A program made the translations under genes and the position numbers. This document shows, piece by piece, positions 1-7,630 of a stretch of DNA of 46,546 bases. Each line of letters starts with the position of its first letter. The first letter of the stretch is position 1. The DNA comes from Spirochaetales bacterium Spiro_10. GTDB lineage: Bacteria > Spirochaetota > Spirochaetia > Treponematales > Treponemataceae. Where the stretch lies: the NCBI GenBank assembly GCA_001604405.1, contig LVBL01000032.1:1-46546 (forward strand), read 5' to 3'. The notes under the pieces are model-generated. The model was not told the DNA's origin. It saw nothing but the letters and a program-made list of their open reading frames with translations, and ran no database searches.

Positions 1-309
1 TTCAGGGACGTCATGGCCGACAACGGGCCGGACGTCGTGGAACACGAGCACCGCGAGGGCAAGAAGATATTCCAGGCCACCGTGTTCTCAATCGAGAAGG
101 GCGAGAGCGCGTGCGGCGTCATCCAGGACGTGACCGCGCCGCAGATCAGGCGCAACCGCGTCATCAGCCAGACGAAGCGGGTCATCGACAAGAACCTCGC
201 GGTGGTGCAGAAGATCGCGTTCCTTCTCGGCGAGAACGCCGCCGAAACCGAGGCGACGCTCAATTCCATAATCGAGTCCTTCGCGGACGGCGACGAGGGC
301 GAGCGATGA
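1..309 (+). CDS. C-terminal end of a PAS-containing sensor protein, probably a sensory [FeFe]-hydrogenase-like (HydS) protein (5' truncated)
   Basis: The reading frame is open from the first base, so the gene begins upstream. What remains is the end of a PAS-like fold (residues resembling ATVFSIEKGESACGVIQDVT, a typical last PAS strand) followed by a helical tail with QTKRVIDKNLAVVQKIAFLLGE. No metal-binding motif lies in the visible part. In anaerobes, genes for a 4Fe-4S/[FeFe]-hydrogenase-like sensor with a C-terminal PAS domain commonly precede a SpoIIE phosphatase, a small 2Fe-2S protein and a group B hydrogenase, which is exactly the order here, so I infer this protein is that sensor. 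The TGA stop overlaps the ATG of the phosphatase (ATGA), implying translational coupling. A PAS histidine kinase is unlikely, because no kinase domain follows. Confidence 0.6.
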   Translation, partial: FRDVMADNGPDVVEHEHREGKKIFQATVFSIEKGESACGVIQDVTAPQIRRNRVISQTKRVIDKNLAVVQKIAFLLGENAAETEATLNSIIESFADGDEGER

Positions 310-1535
310 GCGACGGAATCGAGGCCGGGACCTTCATCGAGGTCGGCCATTACCAGCTGTGCAAGAACGGCCAGGGCGCTCCCGGCGACGCGTTTCTTTC
401 GCAGAAGAACGACCAGGACGGCCGGGTGATAACCGTGCTGTCGGACGGCCTCGGGTCGGGGATCAAGGCGGGGGTCCTGTCCACGCTTACGGCCACCATG
501 GCGATGAAGTTCGTCGCGTCGGACATCCCGATCAAGCGCGCCGCGAACATAATCATGAGCACGCTGCCCGTGTGCAAGGAGCGCGGCATAAGCTACGCGA
601 CGTTCACGCTCGTCGACATAGAGCCGAATTCCTCCGTGCGCATCATGGAATACGACAATCCCGGCTACGTGCTCGTCCGGGAGAAGACGGTCGTGGAGCC
701 CATCAAGCAGTGCACGCCCATCGAGCGCAAGCGGGCGAAGGGCGCGCCCGCGCGGGAGGCGCTGCTGTACTACTCGGACTACCGCGCGCGGCCCGGCGAC
801 AGGCTCGTGTTTTTTTCCGACGGGGTAACGCAGTCCGGCATGGGCGCCCGGCTTACGCCCCTGGGCTGGGGCGCGCCGAGCGTTCAGGATTTCATCCTTT
901 CGGCGATCGAGGCGAACCCCGGCGTCAGCGCGCGAGAGCTCGCGCGGACGGTGGTGGGCGCCGCGCAGCGCAATGACGGATACGCGGCAAAGGACGACAT
1001 AACCTGCGGCGTCATCTATTTCCGCCACCCGCGCGACCTGCTCGTGCTTTCGGGCCCGCCGGTGAACCGCGACCGGGACGCGGAGATGGCGCGCGACTTC
1101 AGCGCGTTTCGCGGAAGGAAGGTCGTCTGCGGCGGCACGACCGCGAACATCCTTTCCCGCGAGCTTGACCGGCCGCTCAGGCTGATCATGAAAAACATCG
1201 ATCCCGTCGTGCCGCCCATGTCCGTCATGGAGGGAGCCGACCTCGTGACCGAGGGGATTATCACCCTCGGCACGGTGGCCGAACTGCTCGAGCGCGGCGC
1301 CTCCGTCGGCGGACGGCCGGCGGCGGAAAGCGCGCGCGAGAACGCCGCGACGAGGATTCAGGAACTTATGCTCGACAGCGACAGGATTACCTTCGTCGTG
1401 GGCACGAAGATAAACGAGGCCCATCAGGACCCGAACATGCCCGTGGAACTGGAGATACGGCGCAACGTCGTCAAGAAAATACAGGCCTTGCTGAGGGAAA
1501 AATACCTCAAAGAGGCAACGATCCGCTATATATAG
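306..1535 (+). CDS. SpoIIE-family (PP2C-type) serine phosphatase of the hydrogenase locus
   Basis: A 409-residue protein. The N-terminal two thirds is a SpoIIE/PP2C phosphatase domain. The metal-binding aspartates are visible in SDGLGSG (about residues 46-52), FSDGVTQSG (about 170-178) and DDITCG (about 230-235). A C-terminal region of about 170 residues, beginning around GRKVVCGGTTANILSREL, is not part of the catalytic fold and has no function I recognise. It recurs, as far as I recall, in phosphatases beside [FeFe] hydrogenases. The ATG at 306 overlaps the preceding stop as ATGA, which decides the start; a longer frame from 111 would lie inside the upstream gene. No membrane segment is seen, so it is cytoplasmic. 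Likely role: output of the upstream Fe-S/PAS sensor, dephosphorylating an unknown protein in response to hydrogen or redox state (inference). Confidence 0.85.
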   Translation: MSDGIEAGTFIEVGHYQLCKNGQGAPGDAFLSQKNDQDGRVITVLSDGLGSGIKAGVLSTLTATMAMKFVASDIPIKRAANIIMSTLPVCKERGISYATFTLVDIEPNSSVRIMEYDNPGYVLVREKTVVEPIKQCTPIERKRAKGAPAREALLYYSDYRARPGDRLVFFSDGVTQSGMGARLTPLGWGAPSVQDFILSAIEANPGVSARELARTVVGAAQRNDGYAAKDDITCGVIYFRHPRDLLVLSGPPVNRDRDAEMARDFSAFRGRKVVCGGTTANILSRELDRPLRLIMKNIDPVVPPMSVMEGADLVTEGIITLGTVAELLERGASVGGRPAAESARENAATRIQELMLDSDRITFVVGTKINEAHQDPNMPVELEIRRNVVKKIQALLREKYLKEATIRYI

Positions 1536-1554
1536 GCGGATCGAAGGGGGAACC

Positions 1555-1812
1555 ATGTCATCAAAGATCAAGGTGGTTATCTGTTCGGGTACGGCCTGCT
1601 TCGTCATGGGCGCGTCGGACATTCTGCTTCTCGAGGAGAGCCTTTCGTCCGAGCTCTCGAAAAACGTGGAAATTGAGGGAGCGACCTGCCTTGGCCTTTG
1701 CAAGACGGGCGAGAGGAACAATGCCCCGTACGTCACGATAAACGGGGAGGTAATGGCCCAGGCGACGCTGCCGAAGGTCATTGCCCGCATTCAGGAGTTG
1801 AACGATGCTTAA
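1555..1812 (+). CDS. Small thioredoxin-like 2Fe-2S ferredoxin
   Basis: An 85-residue protein with the four-cysteine pattern of thioredoxin-like 2Fe-2S ferredoxins (NuoE/HydC C-terminal type): C10 and C15 in CSGTAC, then C45 and C49 in CLGLC. The spacing C-x4-C ... C-x3-C binds one 2Fe-2S cluster in this family. It would act as an electron carrier or redox subunit for the hydrogenase encoded immediately downstream, whose ATG lies inside this gene (8-base overlap). A GGGGGA Shine-Dalgarno-like stretch precedes the ATG by about six bases. Full length for a stand-alone member. Confidence 0.88.
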   Translation: MSSKIKVVICSGTACFVMGASDILLLEESLSSELSKNVEIEGATCLGLCKTGERNNAPYVTINGEVMAQATLPKVIARIQELNDA

Positions 1813-3253
1813 CATAAACAACGCGGCCTCGAAGATCAAGCGCGAGATACTCGTGCGGATCGCGAAGCTCCAGCTCGAGGGGAAGCTGGAGGAAGGAGTC
1901 CACTACATTCCCCGGGAGATGGCCCCGCGCAACGCGGATCCCTTCCGCTGCTGCGTGTACCATGACCGCGAGGTCCTGCGGATGCGCGTCATCGCGCGTC
2001 TCGGCCACAGCGTCGAGGACTACGACGACGAGAAGAAGCTCGCCGAGTACGCGAGGGAGGCGATGGTACGGGAAAAGCCGACCGAGCCGATGCTCACCGT
2101 CCTGGACGAGGCGTGCAACGCGTGCGTCCGCGCGCACTATCTCGTGACGAACGCCTGTCAGGCGTGCCTCGCCCGTCCGTGCATGATGAATTGCCCGAAG
2201 AAATGCATAGAGATCACCGGCGGCCGTGCCCGGATCGATCCGGAGGCGTGCGTCAACTGCGGCCTGTGCATGCAGAACTGTCCGTACCACGCCATCATCA
2301 AGGTGCCGGTTCCCTGCGAGGAGGCCTGCCCGGTCGGCGCGATATCCAAGGACGAGAACGGCAAGGAGCGCATCGACTACTCGAAATGCACCTTCTGCGG
2401 AGCCTGCATGCGGGAGTGCCCTTTCGGAGCCATGATGGACAAAGGGCAGATCGTCGACGTCATCAGAAAGCTCATGGAGGGCAAGCGCGTCGTCGCGATG
2501 TACGCCCCGGCGATAGCGGCCCAGTTCCGCGCGGTGCCGGGACAGCTCGAGGCCGCGCTGTCGAAGGCGGGCTTCGCCCGTACCTACGAGGTCGCCGTCG
2601 GGGCCGACATAACGGCCGAAAAGGAGGCCCACGAGTTCGAGGAGCGGATGGACAGGGGAGACGTATTGATGACGACGTCCTGCTGTCCCGCGTACGTGCG
2701 CGCGGTTCACATTCACGTTCCGGAGCTCGACGGTTGCGTCTCGGACACGAGGTCGCCGATGCACTACACGGCCCAGATCGCGAAGCGGGACGATCCCGAC
2801 TGCGTGAGCGTGTTCATCGGCCCCTGCCTGGCCAAGCGGAAGGAAGGAATCGACGATCCGTACGTCGACTATGTCCTATCGGCCGAGGAAATCGGCGCCC
2901 TCCTGATGGCGAAGGGGATCGATATCGGGGAATGCGCGGGCGCGGGGTGCGATGACCAGCCGAGCGCGACCGGAAGGAACTTCGCCCAGTCGGGCGGCGT
3001 CGCCGAGGCGGTCAGGGTCAGGCTGAAGCGGCCCGAGCGGCTCAAGCCCTTCGTTATCAACGGCCTGGATGTCGCGGGCATGAAGCAGCTGGCGGCGTTC
3101 GGAAAGGCAGCAGCCTCGGGAACGGCCGCGGAGGCGAATCTCGTCGAGGTAATGGCCTGCCAGGGCGGTTGCATCGCGGGGCCCTCGGTCATCACAAACC
3201 CGAAGGTGGCGCTGGGACAGCTGAAGAAATACGTGGATTCCGGCAGAAAGTAG
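1805..3253 (+). CDS. Group B-type [FeFe] hydrogenase, catalytic subunit
   Basis: A 482-residue iron-only hydrogenase. The N-terminal part (about residues 104-215) is cysteine-rich, with CNAC, CQACLARPCMMNC, CVNCGLCMQNC, CEEACP and CTFCGACMREC motifs that bind several 4Fe-4S clusters. The H-cluster signatures follow: TTSCCPAY (C293, C294), GPCLAKRKE (C341) and VMACQGGCIAGP (C452, C456). All four H-cluster ligands and the proton-relay cysteine of TSCCP are present, so the enzyme should be active if the HydEFG maturases exist elsewhere. CLAK in the second motif and CQGGC in the third differ from the MPCxxK and CPGGC of classical group A enzymes and fit group B. No signal peptide, so cytoplasmic. 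Probable partner is the 2Fe-2S protein; the physiological direction (H2 production or uptake) cannot be read from sequence. Confidence 0.9.
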   Translation: MLNINNAASKIKREILVRIAKLQLEGKLEEGVHYIPREMAPRNADPFRCCVYHDREVLRMRVIARLGHSVEDYDDEKKLAEYAREAMVREKPTEPMLTVLDEACNACVRAHYLVTNACQACLARPCMMNCPKKCIEITGGRARIDPEACVNCGLCMQNCPYHAIIKVPVPCEEACPVGAISKDENGKERIDYSKCTFCGACMRECPFGAMMDKGQIVDVIRKLMEGKRVVAMYAPAIAAQFRAVPGQLEAALSKAGFARTYEVAVGADITAEKEAHEFEERMDRGDVLMTTSCCPAYVRAVHIHVPELDGCVSDTRSPMHYTAQIAKRDDPDCVSVFIGPCLAKRKEGIDDPYVDYVLSAEEIGALLMAKGIDIGECAGAGCDDQPSATGRNFAQSGGVAEAVRVRLKRPERLKPFVINGLDVAGMKQLAAFGKAAASGTAAEANLVEVMACQGGCIAGPSVITNPKVALGQLKKYVDSGRK

Positions 3254-3264
3254 GGGCGCGGGAC

Positions 3265-3295
3265 GCGCGGCCTCCGCTCAATGCGGGCGCCGCGC
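3265..3295 (+). terminator. GC-rich hairpin after the hydrogenase gene
   Basis: GCGCGGC at 3265-3271 pairs with GCCGCGC at 3289-3295, and an inner CCGC/GCGG stem closes on TCAAT. There is no T-run on either side, so it is a strong hairpin but only a presumed terminator. It lies between two convergent genes and could serve both. Confidence 0.45.
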
Positions 3296-3302
3296 GGATC
3301 CG

Positions 3303-3701
3303 TCAGGCTTCCGCGTCGGCGGCGGGGAGTATCTTTTTGAGGTATTCCTCGAGCTTGTCGGCGGTTTCGCGGCTTACCGCGTGTTCCATGCGGCAGGCGT
3401 CGCGCTCCGCCGTCTCCTCGCTCACCCCAAGTACGCTGACCAGGAACAGTTTCAGGGCGTTGTGGCGCGCCCGCACGGCGCGCGCCATGCGGAGTCCGGT
3501 TTCCGTGAGTCGGATGTCGCCATAATGCTCGTGCTCGACGAGCCCCGATTCCTTCAGCGCGCCAAGGGACTTGTTCACGCTCGCGCGCGAGACTCCGAGC
3601 GTCCGCGCTATGTCAATAGATCGCGCCTGTCCGGATTCCGCGGAAAAATCGAGGATTGTCTCGAGGTAATCCTGTTTGGATGCGCTTATCGAGTCGGGCA
3701 T
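3303..3701 (-). CDS. DtxR/MntR-family metal-dependent transcriptional repressor
   Basis: A 132-residue protein. An N-terminal winged helix (SKQDYLETILDFSAE, then RSIDIARTLGVSRASVNKSL) is followed by the family's metal-binding and dimerisation helices, with RHNALKLFLVSVLGVSEETAERDACRMEHAVS. The residues D, C, E and H in DACRMEH match positions that ligate Fe2+ or Mn2+ in DtxR/MntR proteins. It lacks the C-terminal SH3 domain of long DtxR members and so resembles MntR in length. It is divergent from feoA-feoB across a 63-75-base gap, which makes ferrous-iron repression of feo its most likely job (inference). A TATATT -10 box sits only six bases from the ATG and there is no Shine-Dalgarno sequence, so its mRNA may be leaderless. 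Confidence 0.87.
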   Translation of the reverse strand: MPDSISASKQDYLETILDFSAESGQARSIDIARTLGVSRASVNKSLGALKESGLVEHEHYGDIRLTETGLRMARAVRARHNALKLFLVSVLGVSEETAERDACRMEHAVSRETADKLEEYLKKILPAADAEA

Positions 3702-3776
3702 GGCTAGAATATATCCTATAACCTTTGACTAAACAACCGATTTCTTATATCTTCAAAGTAATATGTGGGTAACAAT
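3702..3776. promoter_or_regulatory. Divergent promoter region between the DtxR-like gene and feoA
   Basis: This short gap is AT-rich against a GC-rich background. Rightward, TTGACT (3725-3730) and TATCTT (3748-3753) are 17 bases apart, directed at feoA. Leftward on the minus strand, TTGTTT and TATATT (3708-3713) are also 17 apart, directed at the DtxR-like gene. The two promoters interleave, so one bound regulator could affect both. I see no clean palindrome that I would call the operator. Confidence 0.5.
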
Positions 3777-4004
3777 GTGAGTCTCGACCAGATGAAACCG
3801 GGCGATACCGGTATAATATATACTGTAGGCGGAACCGGCGCCCTCAGACGGAGACTTCTTGACATGGGTCTTACTCCGGGAACGAGGGTTACCGTGAGAA
3901 AACGCGCTCCGTTCGGGGATCCACTGGAACTCTGCCTGAGGGGATACGAGCTGACCCTTCGGGGAGAGGACGCGCGCAACATAAAGCTGAAAAAGGACGC
4001 ATAA
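3777..4004 (+). CDS. feoA: FeoA, SH3-like partner of the ferrous iron transporter
   Basis: A 75-residue FeoA/DUF-SH3 protein (SLDQMKPGDTGIIYTVGG then LRRRLLDMGLTPGTRVTV and GYELTLRGEDARNI), full length for the family. FeoA is a cytoplasmic protein that binds FeoB and is needed for Fe2+ uptake. Two GTG codons are possible starts: 3765 adds four residues (GNN before VSLDQ), while 3777 gives SLDQMKPGD, closer to the usual FeoA N-terminus. I chose 3777; neither has a good Shine-Dalgarno sequence. It is followed two bases later by feoB. Confidence 0.85.
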   Translation: MSLDQMKPGDTGIIYTVGGTGALRRRLLDMGLTPGTRVTVRKRAPFGDPLELCLRGYELTLRGEDARNIKLKKDA

Positions 4005-4006
4005 CG

Positions 4007-6001
4007 ATGCCCATTCGCGTTGCCCTGGCCGGAAACCAGAATTGCGGAAAGACAACGCTCTTCAACCAGCTGACGGGCAGCAATCAGCATGTCGGGAACT
4101 TTCCGGGGGTAACCGTCGAGAAGAAAGAGGGCCTCGTAAGGTTCTCCCGGGACATAACCGTCGTGGACCTGCCGGGCATCTACTCCCTCTCCCCGTATAC
4201 GGCGGAGGAGATTGTCTCGCGCGACTTTCTCGTGCGGGAACGGCCCGATGTCATATTGAATATCGTCGACGCCACGAATATTGAACGCAACCTGTACCTT
4301 TCGCTCCAGCTCATGACGCTCGGGATACCGATGGTCATCGCCCTCAACATGATGGACGAGGTGCATTCGAACGGCGGCACGATCGACATCCCCGCCATGG
4401 AGCGGGAACTCGGACTCTTCGTCGTTCCGATTTCCGCCGTGAAAAACGAGGGCATCCCCGAGCTTGTCGAGCGGGTACGCGACGCCTCCCGCGGAACGTC
4501 CCAGTGCGAACGGCGAATCGACTTCTGCTCAGGCCCCGTGCACAAGGCCCTGCACGCCATCACCCATATTGTGGAGGACTCGGCGCGCATCGCGGGGTAC
4601 ACCGGAAGGTTCGCCGCCACGAAGCTGATAGAGGGGGACCCGCCGCTCGAGGCCGAGCTCGCCCTTTCCGCCGCGGACCGCGACATCATCAAGCGCATCG
4701 TAAGGGAGATGGAGACGGACCTCGGGACCGACCGCGAAGCCGCCATTGCCGACATGCGGTATGTCTTCATCGCTAAGCTCGTTGCCGCGACGGTCACGAA
4801 GCGCGAGGAGTCGCGGGAACAGGCGCGTTCCGTGGCGCTTGACGGCGTGCTGACGCACCGCGTTTTCGCGATCCCGGTGTTTCTCGCCGTCATGACCTTC
4901 ATTTTTTACGTGACCTTCGGGCCCGTCGGCTCGTTCGTGGGAGACGCGTTTGCCGCCGTCGTTGACGGCGCGATATCGCTTGCCTCGGCGGGACTTGAGA
5001 GCGCGGGCGTCCACCAGTGGATGCGTTCCCTCATCGTTGACGGGGCGCTCACCGGAGTCGGGAGCGTGCTTTCGTTTTTGCCGATCATCGTAATCCTTTT
5101 TTTCTTCCTCTCGCTTTTGGAGGACACCGGGTACATGGCCCGCGTCGCCTTCGTGCTCGACACCCTGTTGCGCAAGATCGGCCTTTCGGGCCGCTCGTTC
5201 GTTCCGCTGCTGGTCGGCTTCGGCTGTACCGTCCCCGCCATCATGGCGACGCGAACCCTTTCCAGCTCGCGAGACCGCAAGATGACGATCCTTCTGGCGC
5301 CGTTCATGTCCTGTTCGGCGAAGGTTCCCGTGTACGCCGTGTTCTGCGCGGCGTTCTTCCCCGCGCATGCCGCCGTCGTCATGACGGCACTCTATTTCGG
5401 GGGCGTGCTCATAGCCGTCGCGAGCGGCTTTGTCCTGAAGCTGACGGTGTTCCGCGGGAACTCGGTGCCCTTCGTGCTCGAGTTGCCGGTGTACCGCCTT
5501 CCGTCCCTCAAGGCCGTTTTTTTCCACCTCAGGGAGAAGGTCCGCGATTTCGTGGTGCGCGCGTTTACGATCATCTTCATAGGCTCGCTGGCCATCTGGT
5601 TTTTGACGAACCTTGACTGGACCTTCAGCCTCGTGGACGACGGTTCGAGAAGCATCCTCGCCTCCGTCGGCTCGCTCGTCGCGCCGGTTTTTACCCTGAA
5701 CGGCTTCGCCTCCTGGCAATCCGTCGCCGCGCTCGTGAGCGGATTCGCGGCGAAGGAGGCGGTGATCAGCACGCTTTCGGTCGTTCTTCCCGGCGGGATC
5801 GGTTCATACTTCACGCCGCTCGGAGCCCTGTCGTTCCTGACATTTACCCTGCTGTATACGCCCTGCGTGGCCGCCGTGGCCGCGACGCGGCGCGAGATGG
5901 GCTCCGCAAAATGGACGCTTGCCGCCATAGCCTTCCAGACCGGGATCGCCTGGCTCGCGTCCGCCGCGGTCTATACCGTTGGACAGCTGCTCGGGTTCTG
6001 A
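4007..6001 (+). CDS. feoB: FeoB, ferrous iron transporter with GTPase domain
   Basis: A 664-residue inner-membrane Fe2+ permease. The N-terminal G domain shows G1 GNQNCGKTT (residues 9-17), G3 DLPG (54-57) and G4 NMMD (114-117), followed by a helical guanine-dissociation-inhibitor-like region. From about residue 285 there are multiple hydrophobic segments with the two Gate-type repeats, including LSLLEDTGYMARVAFVLD and VGFGCTVPAIMATRTL. The conserved cysteine of GCTVPA is present. It is shorter than the E. coli protein (773) and has no FeoC-like tail. The ATG lies two bases after feoA, and the stop overlaps the next ATG by one base (TGATG), so feoA, feoB and the two following genes look like one operon. 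Confidence 0.96.
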   Translation: MPIRVALAGNQNCGKTTLFNQLTGSNQHVGNFPGVTVEKKEGLVRFSRDITVVDLPGIYSLSPYTAEEIVSRDFLVRERPDVILNIVDATNIERNLYLSLQLMTLGIPMVIALNMMDEVHSNGGTIDIPAMERELGLFVVPISAVKNEGIPELVERVRDASRGTSQCERRIDFCSGPVHKALHAITHIVEDSARIAGYTGRFAATKLIEGDPPLEAELALSAADRDIIKRIVREMETDLGTDREAAIADMRYVFIAKLVAATVTKREESREQARSVALDGVLTHRVFAIPVFLAVMTFIFYVTFGPVGSFVGDAFAAVVDGAISLASAGLESAGVHQWMRSLIVDGALTGVGSVLSFLPIIVILFFFLSLLEDTGYMARVAFVLDTLLRKIGLSGRSFVPLLVGFGCTVPAIMATRTLSSSRDRKMTILLAPFMSCSAKVPVYAVFCAAFFPAHAAVVMTALYFGGVLIAVASGFVLKLTVFRGNSVPFVLELPVYRLPSLKAVFFHLREKVRDFVVRAFTIIFIGSLAIWFLTNLDWTFSLVDDGSRSILASVGSLVAPVFTLNGFASWQSVAALVSGFAAKEAVISTLSVVLPGGIGSYFTPLGALSFLTFTLLYTPCVAAVAATRREMGSAKWTLAAIAFQTGIAWLASAAVYTVGQLLGF

Positions 6002-6684
6002 TGTACAATTGCGCCGTGAGACCGACATACAGTGTTTTCCGCCGGGCCGCCGTAGCGGCGTTCGCGCTGTGCCTGCTCGCGGCCCCGCTCGCCGCGCACC
6101 CGCACATGTTTCTCGAAAGCAGGGCGGAGATCGTCCTGAACTCGGGCGAGCTCTCCGGCGTCTGGCTCGAGTGGACGCTCGACTCCTTTTTCAGCGCGGA
6201 TCTGATTCACGGTTACGACCTTGACCGGAACGGGTCGTTCGACGCCGCCGAGACCCGCGCCCTCGAGCAGGGCGCCTTCGTGAACCTCCGACACTACCAT
6301 TACTTCACGTTCATCCGGGTCGGGTCCGCGCGTACCAACCCCTCCGGCGTTCGGAATTTCTCCGCGCGTCAAAGCGGCGGGTCGGTGATCTACCGCTTCT
6401 TCGTCGATCTGTCGCGTCACGCGTCCGACGAGGTTTTCCTTGCCGTGTACGACTACACCTATTTCTGCGACATCCGCTATCCCCAGCGCAACCCCGTCAC
6501 GATAACAGACCCTTCGCCCGTTCCCGGAAAAACGGCCAGGTGGGAGATCGTCGAGAACCGCGACTACCCCGTGTATTACAACCCGCTTGGCGCCATCGAC
6601 GACACGACCGTCTACTACAAGCCCGCGCCCGGGCTCGCGACCTACTATCCCCGCGAGATCAGGATATTCCGTGGCGAACGGTAA
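6001..6684 (+). CDS. DUF1007-family secreted/periplasmic protein
   Basis: A 227-residue protein with a basic N-terminus and a hydrophobic stretch (AAVAAFALCLLAAPLAA) that reads as a Sec signal peptide. The mature form would begin near HPHMF, the hallmark of DUF1007. The rest is predicted beta-rich, with YDLDRNGSFDAAET resembling a calcium-binding loop (D-x-D-x-N/G-x-F) at about residues 72-80. DUF1007 genes are usually found next to NicO/RcnA-type Ni/Co transporters, as here, and the protein is thought to help present or bind metal in the periplasm; its biochemical role is not established. The start at 6001 is set by the TGATG junction with feoB. It overlaps the next gene by 14 bases. Confidence 0.82.
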   Translation: MYNCAVRPTYSVFRRAAVAAFALCLLAAPLAAHPHMFLESRAEIVLNSGELSGVWLEWTLDSFFSADLIHGYDLDRNGSFDAAETRALEQGAFVNLRHYHYFTFIRVGSARTNPSGVRNFSARQSGGSVIYRFFVDLSRHASDEVFLAVYDYTYFCDIRYPQRNPVTITDPSPVPGKTARWEIVENRDYPVYYNPLGAIDDTTVYYKPAPGLATYYPREIRIFRGER

Positions 6685-7630
6685 GACCGTACGGGCGACC
6701 GGACCGCGCGTCGCGCTCGCGGCGTTTTTTTTCGTAAGCTTCGCCGTCTCCGCCTGGCAATCGTTCGCGAACCCCTTCGCGGGAGACGCGTCGCGGCAAG
6801 ACCCGGCCGGAGCCGCGCCGTCCGCCGCGGCACCCTCGCCGGTCCGCGCGTCCCGACCCTCCGAGGGGATCGTGGTCAGGCAACTCGCGGTTCGCGAGAA
6901 GATGGCCGTCCTGTTTCGGGAATGGGAAGATACCGGCTCGCCGGGGGTCCTCTGGGCCCTGTTTGGCGCCTCGTTCGCGTACGGCCTTCTCCATGCCCTC
7001 GGCCCCGGCCACCGGAAGACGCTCGTGTTTTCGCTCTATCTCGCGCGAAGGGCCCCGGCTGCCGAGCCCGCCCTCGTCGGCGCGCTCCTCGCCCTTTTGC
7101 ACGGCGGCACCGCCGTCGTCGTGCTTCTCGCGATCCGAGGCGTGACGGGGGCGCTGTCCGCGCGAGCCACGGAGATCACGCTCTGGCTGGAGGGATCGGC
7201 CTACGTCCTTCTTGTCTCGCTTTCCGCCGCGCTTTCGGTCCGCGCGCTCTGCGACCTGTTCTCGTCCTGTCCCGGGCGGCGACATGGCGCTATGGGGCTC
7301 GGCGCCCTGCTGGTAAGCGGCGCGTATCCGTGTCCGGGCGCGATACTCGTGCTGATCCTGGCCCTGACGCTCGACCTTGTCCCGCTGGGTGTCGCGGCGG
7401 TCGCCGCCATGTCCGCGGGGATGAGCCTGCCCATAGTCGCCGCCGGCTATTTGGCCTGGTTCGGCCGAACGCGCCTGTTCATGAGCCTCAAGATGGAGGA
7501 GTCGCGCATCGGGCGGCTTTCCTCGGGGATCGAGCTTCTGGGGTATCTGCTGTTGCTGGGTTTCTCGGCCTATATAGCGGCGCCCTTCTTCGCGAGCGTC
7601 GCGAGGATGCTTACTTTCTCTTGGAGATGA
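6671..7630 (+). CDS. NicO/RcnA-family nickel-cobalt-type membrane transporter
   Basis: A 319-residue membrane protein. A first hydrophobic segment is followed by a proline/alanine-rich linker (about residues 38-66) and then a bundle of membrane helices. The family signature HALGPGHRKT lies at about 108-117, with a second histidine motif LLHGGTA in the next helix. These histidines belong to the metal path in NicO/RcnA proteins. The long cytoplasmic His-rich loop of E. coli RcnA is missing. The GTG at 6671 is preferred because an upstream in-frame ATG would lie deep inside the DUF1007 gene. Context with feoAB argues for a transition-metal role, perhaps efflux or uptake of Ni, Co or Fe. Its last 20 bases overlap the convergent NYN gene. 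Confidence 0.82.
   Translation: MANGKTVRATGPRVALAAFFFVSFAVSAWQSFANPFAGDASRQDPAGAAPSAAAPSPVRASRPSEGIVVRQLAVREKMAVLFREWEDTGSPGVLWALFGASFAYGLLHALGPGHRKTLVFSLYLARRAPAAEPALVGALLALLHGGTAVVVLLAIRGVTGALSARATEITLWLEGSAYVLLVSLSAALSVRALCDLFSSCPGRRHGAMGLGALLVSGAYPCPGAILVLILALTLDLVPLGVAAVAAMSAGMSLPIVAAGYLAWFGRTRLFMSLKMEESRIGRLSSGIELLGYLLLLGFSAYIAAPFFASVARMLTFSWR

Noticed and set aside
111-305. An upstream extension of the SpoIIE phosphatase
   Set aside because: It lies wholly inside the sensor gene in another frame and is arginine-rich; the ATGA junction at 306 is the natural start.
3265-3295. A confident Rho-independent terminator
   Set aside because: The stem is strong but has no T-run; kept only as a presumed terminator.
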